Part shown: one piece after another, positions 51,721 through 63,960 of the stretch
How the letters are laid out: each line of letters begins with the position of its first letter
Numbering within the stretch: position 1 is the stretch's first letter
From: Brachynemurus nebulosus
Taxonomy: Eukaryota; Arthropoda; Insecta; Neuroptera; Myrmeleontidae
Assembly (NCBI GenBank): GCA_035578155.1
Contig: JAPWDM010000020.1
Location: 6,296,055-6,360,054, forward strand
Length of the DNA: 64,000 nucleotides
Direction of reading: 5' to 3'
Translations under genes and position numbers: made by a program
The notes under the pieces: model-generated
The model's input: the letters and a program-made list of their open reading frames with translations, nothing else
Database searches by the model: none
Told to the model about the DNA's origin: nothing

Positions 51721-52058
51721 CTATAACGACTTTTTTAAAATTAATATCGCTTCAGTAAATAAAATTTAATCTTATAGGGTTGGTCCACATCAAATCAACA
51801 AATGCTCAAAACCGTATGTCTTCTGATCATTATAATATTTCTTTTATGTGGTAGTATTTGCTTTGAAGATAACGAATATAAGTTTTTATCTTTTCATTAC
51901 CATTATTTTTGTAGTTATAACAATTTTTACAATTCAAAAACCGAAATTTTTAGGAGCACTTTAAAATATTTAAACACATGTAGCTCAAAAACTATTTGCC
52001 CTAGAAAGCTGAAACTGGTACCATTAATTTCGGAATTAAAAGGGCTTTAATTTGAGTT

Positions 52059-52955
52059 TTGAAAATGGGTGATCTTAGATTTTGAGGTGCTCTTTTCGAA
52101 TTTCCACTCTGCCACTTAGTATCTTCGCCGCTCGCGCTGCCATATTGGAAAAATGGCGTCGCATTAGCAGTTTTTAACGATATCTCCTTTCGGGGTAATT
52201 TTACGAGCAAAATATCTATATACAAAATTAAACTAGAGAAAATTTCCTACAATTTATGTGCGTTAAGACACTTTTACGAAAAAAATTGTTAAATTTTTTT
52301 TCGTAAAATCAATAGTTTCGGCGTACGAGCGTCGCAAATTGTTATTTAACACGTGGTTATGCTGAATAACTCGTTTACACACTACCTCGAGGTATAGTGA
52401 CCGTAACACTAATATTCATCTACGCTAATACAGTTTTCTTATATTTACGAAATAAATACTATGAGTTGTCGGTATCAAGGTTACTAGAATGGTAACCTTG
52501 GTAGATACTGAAGACGATGAAATGTCAACACCTGGCCCATCAAGAAGATCTAAACGAAAAAGATTACGCTAAATTTCCGAATCATATACGACAAGTGGAT
52601 TAGGCCTACTGGGGAAACCACATTAAAAAAACGTGCCGATTACTCTACCTCAAGGTGGTGTGGAAACGAGTTATTCCGCAAAAACGTGTATTTAGTAACA
52701 TTTTGCGGCGCTCGTACGCCGAAACTATTGATTTTACGAAAAAAATTGTTGAGACATAAATTGTAGGAAATTTTCTATAGTTTAATTTTCCATATAAATA
52801 TTTTCCTCGTAAAATAACTCGGAAAGGAGATATCGTTAAAAAACTGCTTTTCGACCCAATTTTTCCAACATTGCGGCGCGAGCGGCAAAGATACGAGGTA
52901 GCAAAGTGGGAATTCGAAAAGAGCACTTCAAAACTCTATAAAGTCACCCATTTTC
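52059..52955. mobile_element. Palindrome P1 nested in the left arm of foldback D
   Basis: About 0.9 kb with ends GAAAATGGGTGA and TCACCCATTTTC. The arms pair over about 280 bp (GAGGTGCTCTTTTCGAATTT, CGCCGCTCGCGC, GATATCTCCTTTCGG and partners) and again at AATAACTCGTTTACACAC / its partner. It has no counterpart in the opposite arm of D, which shows it is a later insertion. The centre carries a small coding-like segment. Confidence 0.8.
52489..52572 (+). other. Short coding-like segment at the centre of P1
   Basis: An ATG frame of 27 codons ends in a stop. It has an acidic part (VDTEDDEM) followed by STPGPSRRSKRKRLR, a composition unusual for this AT-rich DNA and reminiscent of a nuclear-localisation-type tail. 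It lies at the unpaired centre of P1, and its ATG sits in the loop of a 9-bp hairpin (CAAGGTTAC/GTAACCTTG). It could be a captured exon piece, a relic start of a transposase, or chance. Confidence 0.3.
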
Positions 52956-54735
52956 TAAACTCCCGGAAAACTTTCCAGGTAAAACTACCAGATAACTTAG
53001 CTAAAAATCCAAAATCGTAATTTTTAATTTTTTTTTTAAAAATATGTTATACTCAACCTCTTAAGTAAGTTGTATACAACGTTTCATGATGGTATTCCAA
53101 TGGTAACACACTGAAATAATTTTTATTCTGAATTAAGGTGTGAAAATCTGGTATACATTTAGTACAGTACTCGTTACTAACAAGTAAAAATCCCAAGGAC
53201 GGACGTATCGATTTTGATGAAATTTGAACAAGTCGTAGAACACTAAAAAATAAGCGGCACGCATTTTTTTTTATTTGCGGAAAAACGGTTTGAAGGGGTG
53301 AAATCGCTCTTCAAAAATTGGGGTAAAAATTAATTTTTTTAATATCTCGAAAACGATAAGAGATAGAAGAGATAGAGTAGAAGTTTAAATTGACGACATT
53401 GCTCTATTTTAAAGAGCTATATATTGATATGCAACTTATTCAAATTACACCAATAGGGGTAGTTGGGGTTTAAAATTAGGGGGTTTATTTTGCGAAAGGG
53501 AGTTAAAAATTAAATATATTAAAATTTTGTTTGCAGATTTCAAATATACGTAAAAAAATCTAATCGACATGTCTTTGTTGAATTTTCTAATATTAAATCT
53601 AGGAGTTGTTAATTAGGGGGTGACTGTGTCGACATAATCGTACTATCTGACTACCAAATCGTATGTTGATCGTAAGGTTGAATTCGAAAATTTCACTCCT
53701 GCATTATTTCAATTGTTTTAAACTATTTTCCATAAAAAAAGAAGTTTTAAATAACTCTAGTAGTACGATTATGTCGACATAGTCACCCCCTGGTTAACTA
53801 CTCCTAGACTTAATATTAGAAAATTGAGCAAAAACAGGTTGATTAGATTTTTTTACGTATATTTTTAATATATTTTATTTTTTACCCCCTATTTGCAAAA
53901 TTAACCCCCAAATTTTAACCCCTAACTACCCCTATTTGTGCAATTTGAAAAAATTACATATTAATAGATAACTCTTTAAAAAAGAGAAATATCGTCAATT
54001 TAAACTTTTACTCTATCTCTTCTATCTCTTACCATTTTCGAGACATTTGAAAAATTACATTTTTACCCCAATTTTTGAAGAGCGATTTCACCCCTTCAAA
54101 CCATTTTTCCGCAGATAAAAAAATACGTGTTGCTTATTTTTTAATGTTCTACAACTTGTTCAAATTTCATCAAAATCGATAGGTCTGTCCTTGGAATCTT
54201 TACTTATTAGTAACATATACTGTACTAAATGTAGTATGTACCAGTTTTCCGCAAGTTAATTCAGAAAAAAAATTATTTAAGTGTGTTACCATTGGAATAC
54301 CATCATGAAACTTGGGATACAACTTACTTAAGAGGTTGGGTATAACATATATTTTTTTTTTAAATTAAAATTTCCGATTTCGGATTTTTTATAAAAATCA
54401 TTTTTTTGAATTCTGGAGAAAGGGTTAAATTTGAACTACTTTATTATGTCAAATTAAAGCCCTTTTAATTCTGAAATTAATGGTACCGGTTTCAAATTTC
54501 TAGGGAGAACAGTTTTTGAGCTACATGTGTTTAAATATTTCAATGCGCTCTGAAAAATTGCGGTTTTTGGATTTTAAGAATTGTTATAACTCAAATACGA
54601 ATGTTCCAAAAAATTCAAAACTTGGTATTCTTGGCCACACTGAGCTGAAGAAACTATTCACCACATATCATGCATTTTAAGAACATTGATGTTTAAAATA
54701 ATGTTTTAATTGGTTGATTTGATATGGACTAGCCC

Positions 54736-55530
54736 TATAAGCCAATGGTAAATTATACTCTTTTGCAAAATTGATTCCCCTTTTATAATATATTGAAGCT
54801 GTATTTTGGATTAAAATTTCAGTAGTGTTTAAACAGGGGCCGCGGTCCGCGAGATTTTTTTTTTTAAAGAATCCGCGAATTACGTATCGAACAATTCTTA
54901 AAGGAACCACCAAGAGGGAAATTTTAAAAAATTTGAGAGTCGGTCGAAAAGTATAGGCCCAAAAATACGTCCCTAAACGGAAATTTAAAAATCTTGAAAA
55001 TTTATAATTATAATATAACCATTTTAATATATACCTATAAGGATTAGATATTTTAGGTCAAAACTTAAAATACACTTTTCTCTAAACTACTTTTCTCAAG
55101 CTGGTCGACATAATATCTTGAGGTTTATTTATCCAATCGACTTAAAATCTAGCATGTACCTTCAATACATTTTCACGTTGCTTATTACAACAGCTATCGG
55201 TTTTAAACAAATTAAAATCCTTGAAAGTAGAAAGTTAAAAGAAAGTGAACCGCCACCATTTTAAATGTTTCGATTTTTTTTAAAGTTTTATAATTTTTGG
55301 TGGTGAATTTTTTTTGTATTTTACAAAAATATCAATAAATAGATGTTAAGGAAACAGATAGAAAACCTATTATCAGCTTTTCTTTTATGAAACCCTAAAA
55401 ACGTCAAAATTATTGCCTTTTAAACTATAATATCCCCTTAACTATAAAAATTGGTTTGGTGAAGTTTTGAAAGTTTTCTGGAAAAATTTTGAAGAGATTT
55501 CCCTTTTTCTTGTAAAAAAATGTTATGTTT
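54736..55530. other. Non-coding DNA
   Basis: AAACAGGGGCCGCGGTCCGC at 54830 resembles a hAT-like end, unpartnered. Nothing else recognised. Confidence 0.4.
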
Positions 55531-55772
55531 GTAATTAAACAGAGAAAATGGGGAGCAAATTATTGACATATAGAAATTATATAAAAAAAAATTATTTAGC
55601 GAGAGTTTGATGACAGAAATACCGGAAGAAAATCATTTTTTATAACTAGTTAAATAATTGTTTTAAGAGGAGAAACTATTTCAAAGGGGAAATTTTAAAA
55701 CAATTTAGTTACATAAAAAACAAAAAAATTTTTCAACTTCCACCGCCAACTTTTTTTTGGTAGATTCTTCTT
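55531..55772 (+). repeat. Dispersed repeat F3, copy 2
   Basis: Diverged direct relative of 27208-27470. Confidence 0.65.
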
Positions 55773-56399
55773 ATTTTAATAAAAATGAAGAAATAATAAA
55801 AAACGCCGTGAGCAGCGGGGCCCCATCACGGTAGTCGAATTTTCTCCTTCATCTTCGGTATTGAATGTCTACAAGCGAAATGTGATTGAAAGTCTACAAC
55901 CGAATTGTCATTTTGTTGGTTTCAAAACTGGTGACGAGTGTCCGGCTGATCGAGGCTTTAAAAAAAGGTTTTAAGTATTTAAGGGCTGTATCTCAGTAAA
56001 TTTCAATTTTGTGCCGAAAACAGGTAGCAGAAAAAAAGCCAACACAATTCGTACGAGGACATTCCTGCCCATGTTTATCCGCTAATTGCCTTTATGTTTT
56101 AGTTTTAAAAATTAAAAAAGAACCTTAAATAGTAAACTGGAAGGCCTTTATAAAGATATTTTTTCTTTCCAAAAAAATCCAAAATTTCTATTTTATAAAT
56201 ACTAAAAATCCAAAAATTCCTAATTTATAAATAAACAGTGACTTTAATAACATTTTTAAATTACTTAATATGTATGTATTTCATTTGTCATAAAAGTAAG
56301 TTCACTTTTTTTTAAATTTTTTAAAATTACTATTCGTCTACTTGTATTTAGAATAAACATAATGCTTTTAAAACACATTTAACAATAGCATTCAATTCC
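55773..56399. other. Non-coding DNA
   Basis: No supported feature. Confidence 0.4.
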
Positions 56400-57020
56400 G
56401 ATGTAAAAATGGGAGAAGTGGGGGGAAAAGTGATGCGGACCCCCTACAAGGTACTAGCTGGATACTAACTGAATACACGTACAAAATTTCAGCCCTCTAG
56501 GTTTCCTTATGGAGTCTCTAGACGTGTTAGAAAACAAGCAAAAAAATTAAGGAAATATTGGCGTAAAAATCGTGGGGGTAAGGGTTAAAAGTTGAAACCT
56601 CCAAAAAACAGTGTCTGGCTATTAGCTTAACCTGTACACCAAATTTCAGCCCTCTAGGTTTATTTGGGGAGATTTTGACCCGAACGAAACTGTTAAAAAA
56701 CAAGAAAAATCATGTTCTTTTGGGTATAAAAATGGTGGGGGTAGGGGTCAAAAGTCGAGACCCCCAAAAGGCACCCCCTTGATACTAACTCAATCCGAAT
56801 ACAAAATTTCAGCCCTCTAGGTTTATTCGGGTGACCTGTGCGAGTGGTACAAACTTCGAAAACGTCGAAAATGCATGAAATTGTAGCTTAAAAATGAGGG
56901 GGGTGGGGGTAAAATATTAAAACCTCCAAAAAGCACAACCTAGGTACGAACTTTATCAACACACCAAATTTCAACCCTCTACGTTAATTCTGGTGGGCTG
57001 GGGGCCTGTTAGATCCAGCG
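56400..57020. repeat. 160-bp tandem array, about four copies
   Basis: The landmark AGCCCTCTAGGTT recurs at 56491, 56648 and 56811, with a diverged form at 56972: spacing 157, 163 and 161. Each unit also has a GTGGGGGTAGGGGTCAAAAG block and CCCCCAAAAGGCACCCCC. G/C-richer than its surroundings. No frame is conserved across units. Confidence 0.88.
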
Positions 57021-57302
57021 AAAATCGTTTTTGCCCCCTCTACTCCCACCATATCATCCTAGGAAGCTGAATTTTGGATATGTTGTAGATAATTGACCGA
57101 AACATTATTTAAAACCGGTTTGGAAAAGTTTTATTGCTTTTCCGCCCCCCACCACCCCCTTAAAGGTCGGGTCAGAAAAAAAATTTGCCCAAAATTTGAC
57201 CCCACTTTGATAGTATGAGGTGCCTCGAAAATGAGCCCCATTTACAAAATTTCATCTCTTAACTTCCATAGGGGGGCCCTACACAAATTAAAAGGTGGCG
57301 GG

Positions 57303-57305
<3 letters not shown>
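57021..57305. other. C-rich non-coding DNA leading to a TA array
   Basis: Contains CCGCCCCCCACCACCCCC and CATAGGGGGGCCC. Similar in style to the 160-bp units and probably part of the same element. Confidence 0.4.

Positions 57306-57375
<70 letters not shown>
57306..57375. repeat. (TA)n microsatellite
   Basis: 70 bp uninterrupted TA. Confidence 0.98.
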
Positions 57376-57379
<4 letters not shown>

Positions 57380-58431
57380 CATTTTTTTTTCTACATATTC
57401 GTGTTCTACGGGTCCGAAAACGGATAGCGCCCCTACTCTCGCCTCTCGCAGCTCTTATCGTATAGACTGTATAAGTCTAATTTTTCGGAGAAAATTCGAC
57501 TAAAAATACATGGACGAACGACTAATCAACTCATAACAATTCAGAAATAGACTTATATGGAATTTTCACTTCACTAGTCCTGATCTGATCCTATTCATAT
57601 ATTAAAAGGAACAAAATAAAGCTCCACATTAAATATAAAATTCATACATAAATATAATACTTATTCCATTAATTTTTTTTCTTTTAAAACGACATGGTAT
57701 TTTCAGTGTACCTGTAATGACTTAACCAACCTAGAATAATCGCTAAAAATTGCAGGCTATTTATATTTCATAGAGATATTGCGAAATCATATATGACTTT
57801 TTCGTATTTTTAAAGCGTACTGTATAATCCGATTTACTAAATACATGTGTATGTATGTGTAGGTAGTATGTGTACATATATATAAAAGAGACATTGAGAG
57901 AAACACTATTTTTCAATGGTTTTTCTTCACGTATTTTTTTTCTACTTCTTTTTCGTGCCGTTGTTAAAATTTGTTAAATAAATTTTATCAGTTAACTACC
58001 TACATATGTACTTGGTGCTTGCCTCGCTATCATCCATCTATCTATGTGTGAACTACTACTTATGTACGTACGTTACCTATATTTTCAGCGCCGCCCTCCT
58101 GACCCAATAGTGCACACGCTGTTTGAAAAATGATTTCTACAACAAAATAAATAACTGTTTGATTTAGTTCTGGCCCCACACCGTTGTCCACCATAACCAT
58201 ACATACATATTACATACAGTGTGTGTTAGTTTCAGTGAATTTAAAAAAAAATGAATAAAAATTTAATTAAAACTAAAAATGAAGTATTTCATTTATATTA
58301 CGTTATTTTTGTTGTTAAATAAATATATTTTGAATATACGACACGAGTTTTCTGTGCAATAAATAACAAGAGCAGAAAGGATTAAATATTTCATTAAATT
58401 TTGCGAAAGAGAAAAAAAATTGTTTTTTTGT
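57376..58431. other. AT-rich non-coding DNA
   Basis: No supported feature. Confidence 0.4.
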
Positions 58432-59254
58432 TTGTTTACTGTTACTTTACTGTTTGTTTGTTTGTTTGACCGGCTTTCACGCCTCAACAGCTTAACCAAT
58501 CAACTTGAAACTTTGCACAGACATTGCTTGCGGGCCAGAGACGGTTATAGGCTACTTTTTATTTCGGGAAAATATTTCATTCCCGAGGGAAATACATTAA
58601 ATTACAACAGCCGACTGTTAAAAAACGGATAAATGATTTCGAACTTTGTATATTGCTAACAGAAGGGATGAGAAAGGACACAAACTACTTTATACCCCGG
58701 GAAATTTCCCGTGAGAAATTTCATTCCTGTGGAAAAATATATTTTAAATGAAACAAAAAATGATGATAGACAAATATGACGATATACAGCGATAAACATA
58801 GGTAATTTCTTATCCCGATAAAATATCTCATTCCCGAGGGAAAATGTATTTAAAACGAAACAATGAAATAACAACTGACTATTAAAAAAAAAGCATGTTT
58901 GATTTCAAGCTTTGCATATTGTTACAGAGACGATGAGAAAGGACACAGACTACTTTCTATCCCGGGCAAATATCTAACTCCCGTGGAAAGTCTTATTCCC
59001 GTGGGAAAATATATATTTAAAACAGTATAAAAAAGAATCATTGATTTCATTTGAACTTGGCATGTTGTTAAAGGAATGTTATAGTCTGTTTTTTACCCGG
59101 GGAAAATATTGTATTTCTGTGGGAAAATTTCAAAGAAAAAAGTAACAGTACCTACTCGACGCGCAATAGCGACGTGATGAAAGTACACTTTATATGTTTT
59201 AACTAGATGCCATAATTTCAAATGCCGCGCGGGCGAAGCCGCGGGTAACAGCTA

Positions 59255-59255
<1 letters not shown>
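58432..59255. mobile_element. Dispersed repeat with internal ~145-bp units, ending GCTAG-(TA)n
   Basis: Starts with TGTTTGTTTGTTTGTTTGAC then GGCTTTCACGCCTCAACAGC, and ends CGGGCGAAGCCGCGGGTAAC then AGCTAG(TA)n. Both are familiar edges of non-autonomous repeats in many arthropods. Between them, units with AACTTTGCAYATTGTTA, GATGAGAAAGGACACAGACT, TATCCCGGGAAA and TTCCCGTGGGAAAATAT repeat about five times, imperfectly. No coding region; class not assigned. Confidence 0.6.

Positions 59256-59335
<80 letters not shown>
59256..59335. repeat. (TA)n microsatellite
   Basis: Directly continues the TAG terminus of the repeat at 58432-59255. Confidence 0.98.
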
Positions 59336-59338
<3 letters not shown>

Positions 59339-60883
59339 TAATTATTAAATAATCATAATAATTAATAATGAATCAATAAATAAATATATTTAATTTTTAA
59401 CGTGCAAAAAAATACATATTTTGTTTGGCAATTGTATGAACTAGTAAAACTATGTATGTTTAATTATTCAACCAGCAAATGACTGTTAAATTGACTGGCT
59501 TCGTATATAGTGTGAATAGGTATTTTTATTAGGTCGAATTTATACTACGCTACGCATTAAAGTATTTATGCAACCGGATTCTATAGGACTTGGTTGAATT
59601 ACATTTATATAGGGTAATTATTCAGGAACAGATCCAGTTTCCAAATTAGGTGAAGGGAACATTTTTTTAAAAGTTTCATAATGTTTTTCAAATTGCCATT
59701 TTTTAAGAAAAGTACTTCAGTTAGTATTAAAAGGACGAATTCGAAAATATTTGATACTTTTCCAGTTTTATTATTCTGTTATTTCATTAAGGTTTTAAAA
59801 ATAATGAAAAATTTTAATAAATTTTATAACGTTATCAAAGCAAACCATACTGAATTGATTTGAACTAGGGTAATTGATTGAATCAGAGTAAACTGGGTAT
59901 AAGCTTTTCATTTTTGCTATAAAAATGACACTTAATTAATGACGAAAGAAGATAATATATTATGTATTATAAAAGAACCTGTAATAACACTGTTTTATTG
60001 AAGCAAAAGTTGTGCTAATTCTAGACACTGACGGCAAAAAACTAAAATATGTTTATATGTGTATGTAGAAATTAATTTTAAATAGTTGACTACTTTTACT
60101 ATTGAATTCACATAAGTGGTCAATTTATTTTAAGTGAACTCTATCATGCTTTACATCCTTTGCATACTTGATATGTAATATTAAAATATTCTTTAACATA
60201 TAATGTATATATGCAAATATTTTTTCAAAGAAATGGCTAATATATGTCAAAAATATGTCAAAAAAATCTTATCGGTGAAATATTATTCCTTGTGCTTTTT
60301 TCTAAATTTGTAAGCAGAACTAGTTGCCATAATATTTTCTTTAAAAAAATACAACGAAAAACGCAATTTAAAAAGTGGAAATAGTAAAAATTTTTACATT
60401 ACTTTTTTTCAAATTTTTTAATACAAACATGGCTAACTATGCTTCAATTTTAATTTTAAAGTCTAGGGTATCTTAGAAAGAGAAGTATATATATTGGGAA
60501 TTTACCTGCTATTTGTATTATTTCTCTCTTTTTAACATCTGCGTAATATCTTTCGTACTTAAGGGCAGGGTAAGGTATTAAAATAATTTTTTTTGCATTT
60601 TTTTTATTTTTTTAACTGAATGCATAATATCTCAAGAACGTTGTCTCAAAATTCGAAGTCGATTGGAGCAAAACTGACGAACTTATAAGCATTTTTGTTG
60701 TTACCTGGCAGATATTTCGCTCTCTATATATGTATCTCCTCTCAGTTATATTATAGAAATTTCAATGGAAGTACTAGCGTGTTTATTTATACCTCTACTG
60801 TATATTTTGTCAGTGTAGGATACAAAATTTAGTTTAGCAGTAAGTATTCTATATCAGTTTAATACAAGAATTTTTAAGTGTTC
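59336..60883. other. AT-rich non-coding DNA
   Basis: No supported feature. Confidence 0.4.
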
Positions 60884-62824
60884 AAAAGGGCATAGCCGGG
60901 TAAGATAGGGAAAACGGCCCTTGACGCAAAATTTATTGTTTTTATAGGAAATAATACTTCTTGGCCCCAGATACATTCCTGCCAAATTTCAACCCTCCGA
61001 GGCTAATAGTTTATGAATACACAACAAAGAAAAAAATTTTCAAAAAAAATTTTTTTTTGACGAAATTACTGAGCCGATTTATTTGAGTTTAATATATATT
61101 GTGTACCCACCTTAGGTAAAGTAATAAAAAAAAATTAACGTTATATCCCTTTGTTATACTAATTTTTTAAATTTTTAATTTTAAGTAAATTTTTTTTTTG
61201 GCACTTCCGCGTTAGCGACACTTACCATTTTTTGTTCAATAATATGTCTCTTAGTACTCTATAACATATATTTTTTTGGAAAAATTTTAGTTGGTAGAAC
61301 ATAGTAATATTTCAATACAAATGCATGCCATGTTCGCTACTACATATATTACTTATATATAAAAAAGACCATAAAGTAAAGCATCTGCCTTATTTCGAAA
61401 ACACAGTAGAACTCTAAGGAGTGCAATAAAATGTTTTCTTCCCCCCTGAGTTGCAGTTCTTGGAGTTCCTGTGACGGTCTAAAAAATATATATATTTTGA
61501 CTTGTTATAAAAAATAGGCTTTAACTTGTTAAAAAATAATTTTCAGTGTTAATTTTACCATAAATGTATCTGAATGAATTCAATAAAATTATCTCAGCAT
61601 ACTTACTAATTAAAATTACATCTAACTCAACAAAAATTATAAGTTTTAGAAACTTCATTTCAATAAAGATAATAATAATAACAATAATACGTCTTAAATG
61701 TTACATTATTTTAATAATAATAAACATTATCTTAATAAATTGGAACAAAAAATTTCAACAATGTATAGTAATAACAACAGTCCAACTAAAACCTGTTGTA
61801 GTTATAAAAATATGTAGGTAAATTACATGTAGGTACATATAACTAACTTGAAGAAAGCAGTGTACATGTGTGCGCGATATGTAGCTCACCCCTCTCACTT
61901 GATGTTTTTGTTGCACTTCTTAAGGGGGTGCAGAAAGTGGATTTTTTCTGTAATAAAATTACATACGTTCATAACTACGACAAACAAGCTTAGACAAACG
62001 TCTAGCTTTATCGGCTGTTTGGCTTCTTATGTTAACACGATGACGGGTCATGGAGTATTACAACGAAATGACCAACTGGTATACTATTTTGACAGCTAAT
62101 AAATTTTGTATGAAATTGTTGACGTCGTAAAAGGTGGCGTATGAGCTAATAAAGTTTCACCCGACGTCTTACAAAGGGAAAAACTCTAACAAAAGAGAAA
62201 TCAATAACTATTTTGTTTTATTAATAAAAAAGAAAAACGGCAGATAATGTTGGACTTTTGTAAATTTAAACTAGTTTATCGTAGTTATGAACGTATGTAA
62301 TTATATAATTTTAGAAATAGGGTAGATATTTTACTTTATAGTCCTTTTTATACATAAGTAATATATGTAGTACCGAACACGGCATGCATTTGTATTGAAA
62401 TATTACTATGTTCTACCAACTAAAATTTTCCCGTAAAAATATATGTTATAGAGTACTAAGAGACATATTATTGAACAAAAATGGTGGGTGTCACTAACGC
62501 GGAAGTGCCAAAAAAAAATTTACTTAAAATTAAAAATTTTAAAAAATTAGTATAATAAAGGGATATAACGTTAATTTTTTTTTATTACTTTGTCTACGGT
62601 GGGTACACAATATATATTAAACTCAAATAAATCGGCTCAGTAATTTCGTTAAAAAAAATTTTTTTGAAAATTTTTTTCTTTGTTGTGTATTCATAAACTA
62701 TTAGCCTCAGAGGGTTGAAATTTGGCAGGAATGTATCTGGGGCCAAGAAGGAATTATTTCCTATAAAAACAATCAATTTTGCGTCAAGGGCCGTTTTCCC
62801 TATCTTACCCGGCTATGCCCTTTT
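60884..62824. mobile_element. Foldback element E (1.94-kb inverted repeat)
   Basis: Arms 60884-61405 and 62312-62824 are close reverse complements, from AAAAGGGCATAGCCGGGTAA at the left edge through CATTCCTGCCAAATTTCAAC, GGCACTTCCGCGTTAGCGAC and CATGCCATGTTCG. The 0.9-kb middle is not part of this pairing, but its right part (61948-62312) forms its own inverted repeat. No target duplication is clear. No coding capacity. Confidence 0.82.
61948..62312. repeat. Inner inverted repeat within foldback E
   Basis: AATTACATACGTTCATAACT at 61957 pairs with AGTTATGAACGTATGTAATT near 62284, and TTTATCGGCTGTTT-like sequence pairs farther in. The centre (about 62130) differs from the centre of E (61854), so this is a separate event. 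Confidence 0.7.
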
Positions 62825-63720
62825 AAAGCGTTTTCCCCACAACTCACGTTTTCAAAGTCGCTGCCCCTCATAACTTCAAAACTACAGCACCGATTCATTT
62901 GAAATTTTGAACACTATTTCTGTACATAATTTACGAGGTAACGCTGGAGAGTTTTCTTCAAATTGTCATTTTTTTTAGTAATCATTTTAAAGCAATTTTG
63001 TATGATGTATAGTTTACATTAATAAATAAGACAATATACTTTGCAAAAAAAAAACGCCTCGTTTATCAAACAACTTATTTGACAACGATCATATTAACTG
63101 AAACATGTCATAAGACTTATGAAATACACGTGGTATCTTTAGCAAAAATTTGTTATATATTAGCAGCAAAGGCGGGAGTTCCGAAAACCATATACATACT
63201 CTTAAGCCACCTCCTAAACGGATTTTTGGCGACGCGGAACGGAAGTGTATTTTTCAACCCTCCGAAATCTGAATCTACGGGTTACTAAAAGATTCTTCCT
63301 GTTACCATAATAACAAAAATAAAAGACAGCTTCTTATAGAACTTGGTGAGTAGGACAAAAAAAGAAGAAAGTGTTTTGATATCTTGCTTCATTTTCGAGA
63401 TATGACGTGTTACAATTCTAAAACTTGCTACATAATATACTAAATCGATAATGTATTGTACATATGTATTATGTATTGTAATAATGTATACACATACAGT
63501 ATAAATTTTTATGTATATACATAGCAGCTTATTTCAAATAATTATAATATTTTTAATGGTATATTACGGTTTTTAGTGATAGAAGTAAGTGGAAAATGAA
63601 TGGGACAAAAACACTGAAACCTCATTTTCGGGGTAATTTAATAATATTGAGGTAATTACACGGAGGAGCTCCATTTATAAATAATTATCCTTTGCCAAAA
63701 AATGAGGCTTCCATGGTAAA
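62825..63720. other. Non-coding DNA
   Basis: Carries ACAGCACCGATTCATTTGAA at about 62884, a phrase also seen inside several palindromes here. The ORF at 63079-63288 has no recognisable domain. Confidence 0.4.
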
Positions 63721-63960
63721 CTGACCAAAACTAACCGAAACTAACCTAACCTTACCTTAATTAACCTCACCACCTAGTTTTATATCAAAGTTCAAGTATA
63801 CATTGTGAAAACTAACTAAACTAATCTAACCTAAACTAACCTTACTACCTAGATTTTATATCAAAGTCGAAGTATACTCTCAGAACCAACTAAACTATAA
63901 CCTAACCTTAACTAACCTCACCTCCTAGTTTTGTGTTAAAAATACATTTCCGGTTCGAGT
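63721..63960. repeat. ~77-bp tandem repeat rich in AACCTAAC motifs
   Basis: About three units, each with CTAACCTAACCT-like runs, then CACCTCCTAGTTTTATATCA and AAGTATAC. CCTAG landmarks lie at about 63773, 63850 and 63925. The CTAACC runs resemble degenerate insect telomere repeat (TTAGG) but are interspersed in a longer unit. Confidence 0.65.

Larger units (their letters stand above)
51777..54735. mobile_element. Foldback element D, a 2-kb palindrome split by a nested palindrome
   Basis: Ends GGGTTGGTCCACATCAAATC and (reverse complement of right) GGGCTAGTCCATATCAAATC, with TATA on both outer sides. The left arm is 51777-52058 plus about 52956-53695; the right arm is about 53695-54735. Blocks such as GCTCAAAAACT near 51982, CTCTTAAGTAAGTTGTATAC near 53059, GGTGAAATCGCTCTTCAAAA near 53299 and TGTCGACATAATCGTAC near 53627 have their reverse complements at 54518, 54322, 54070 and 53767. 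The left arm is interrupted by palindrome P1. Confidence 0.85.
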
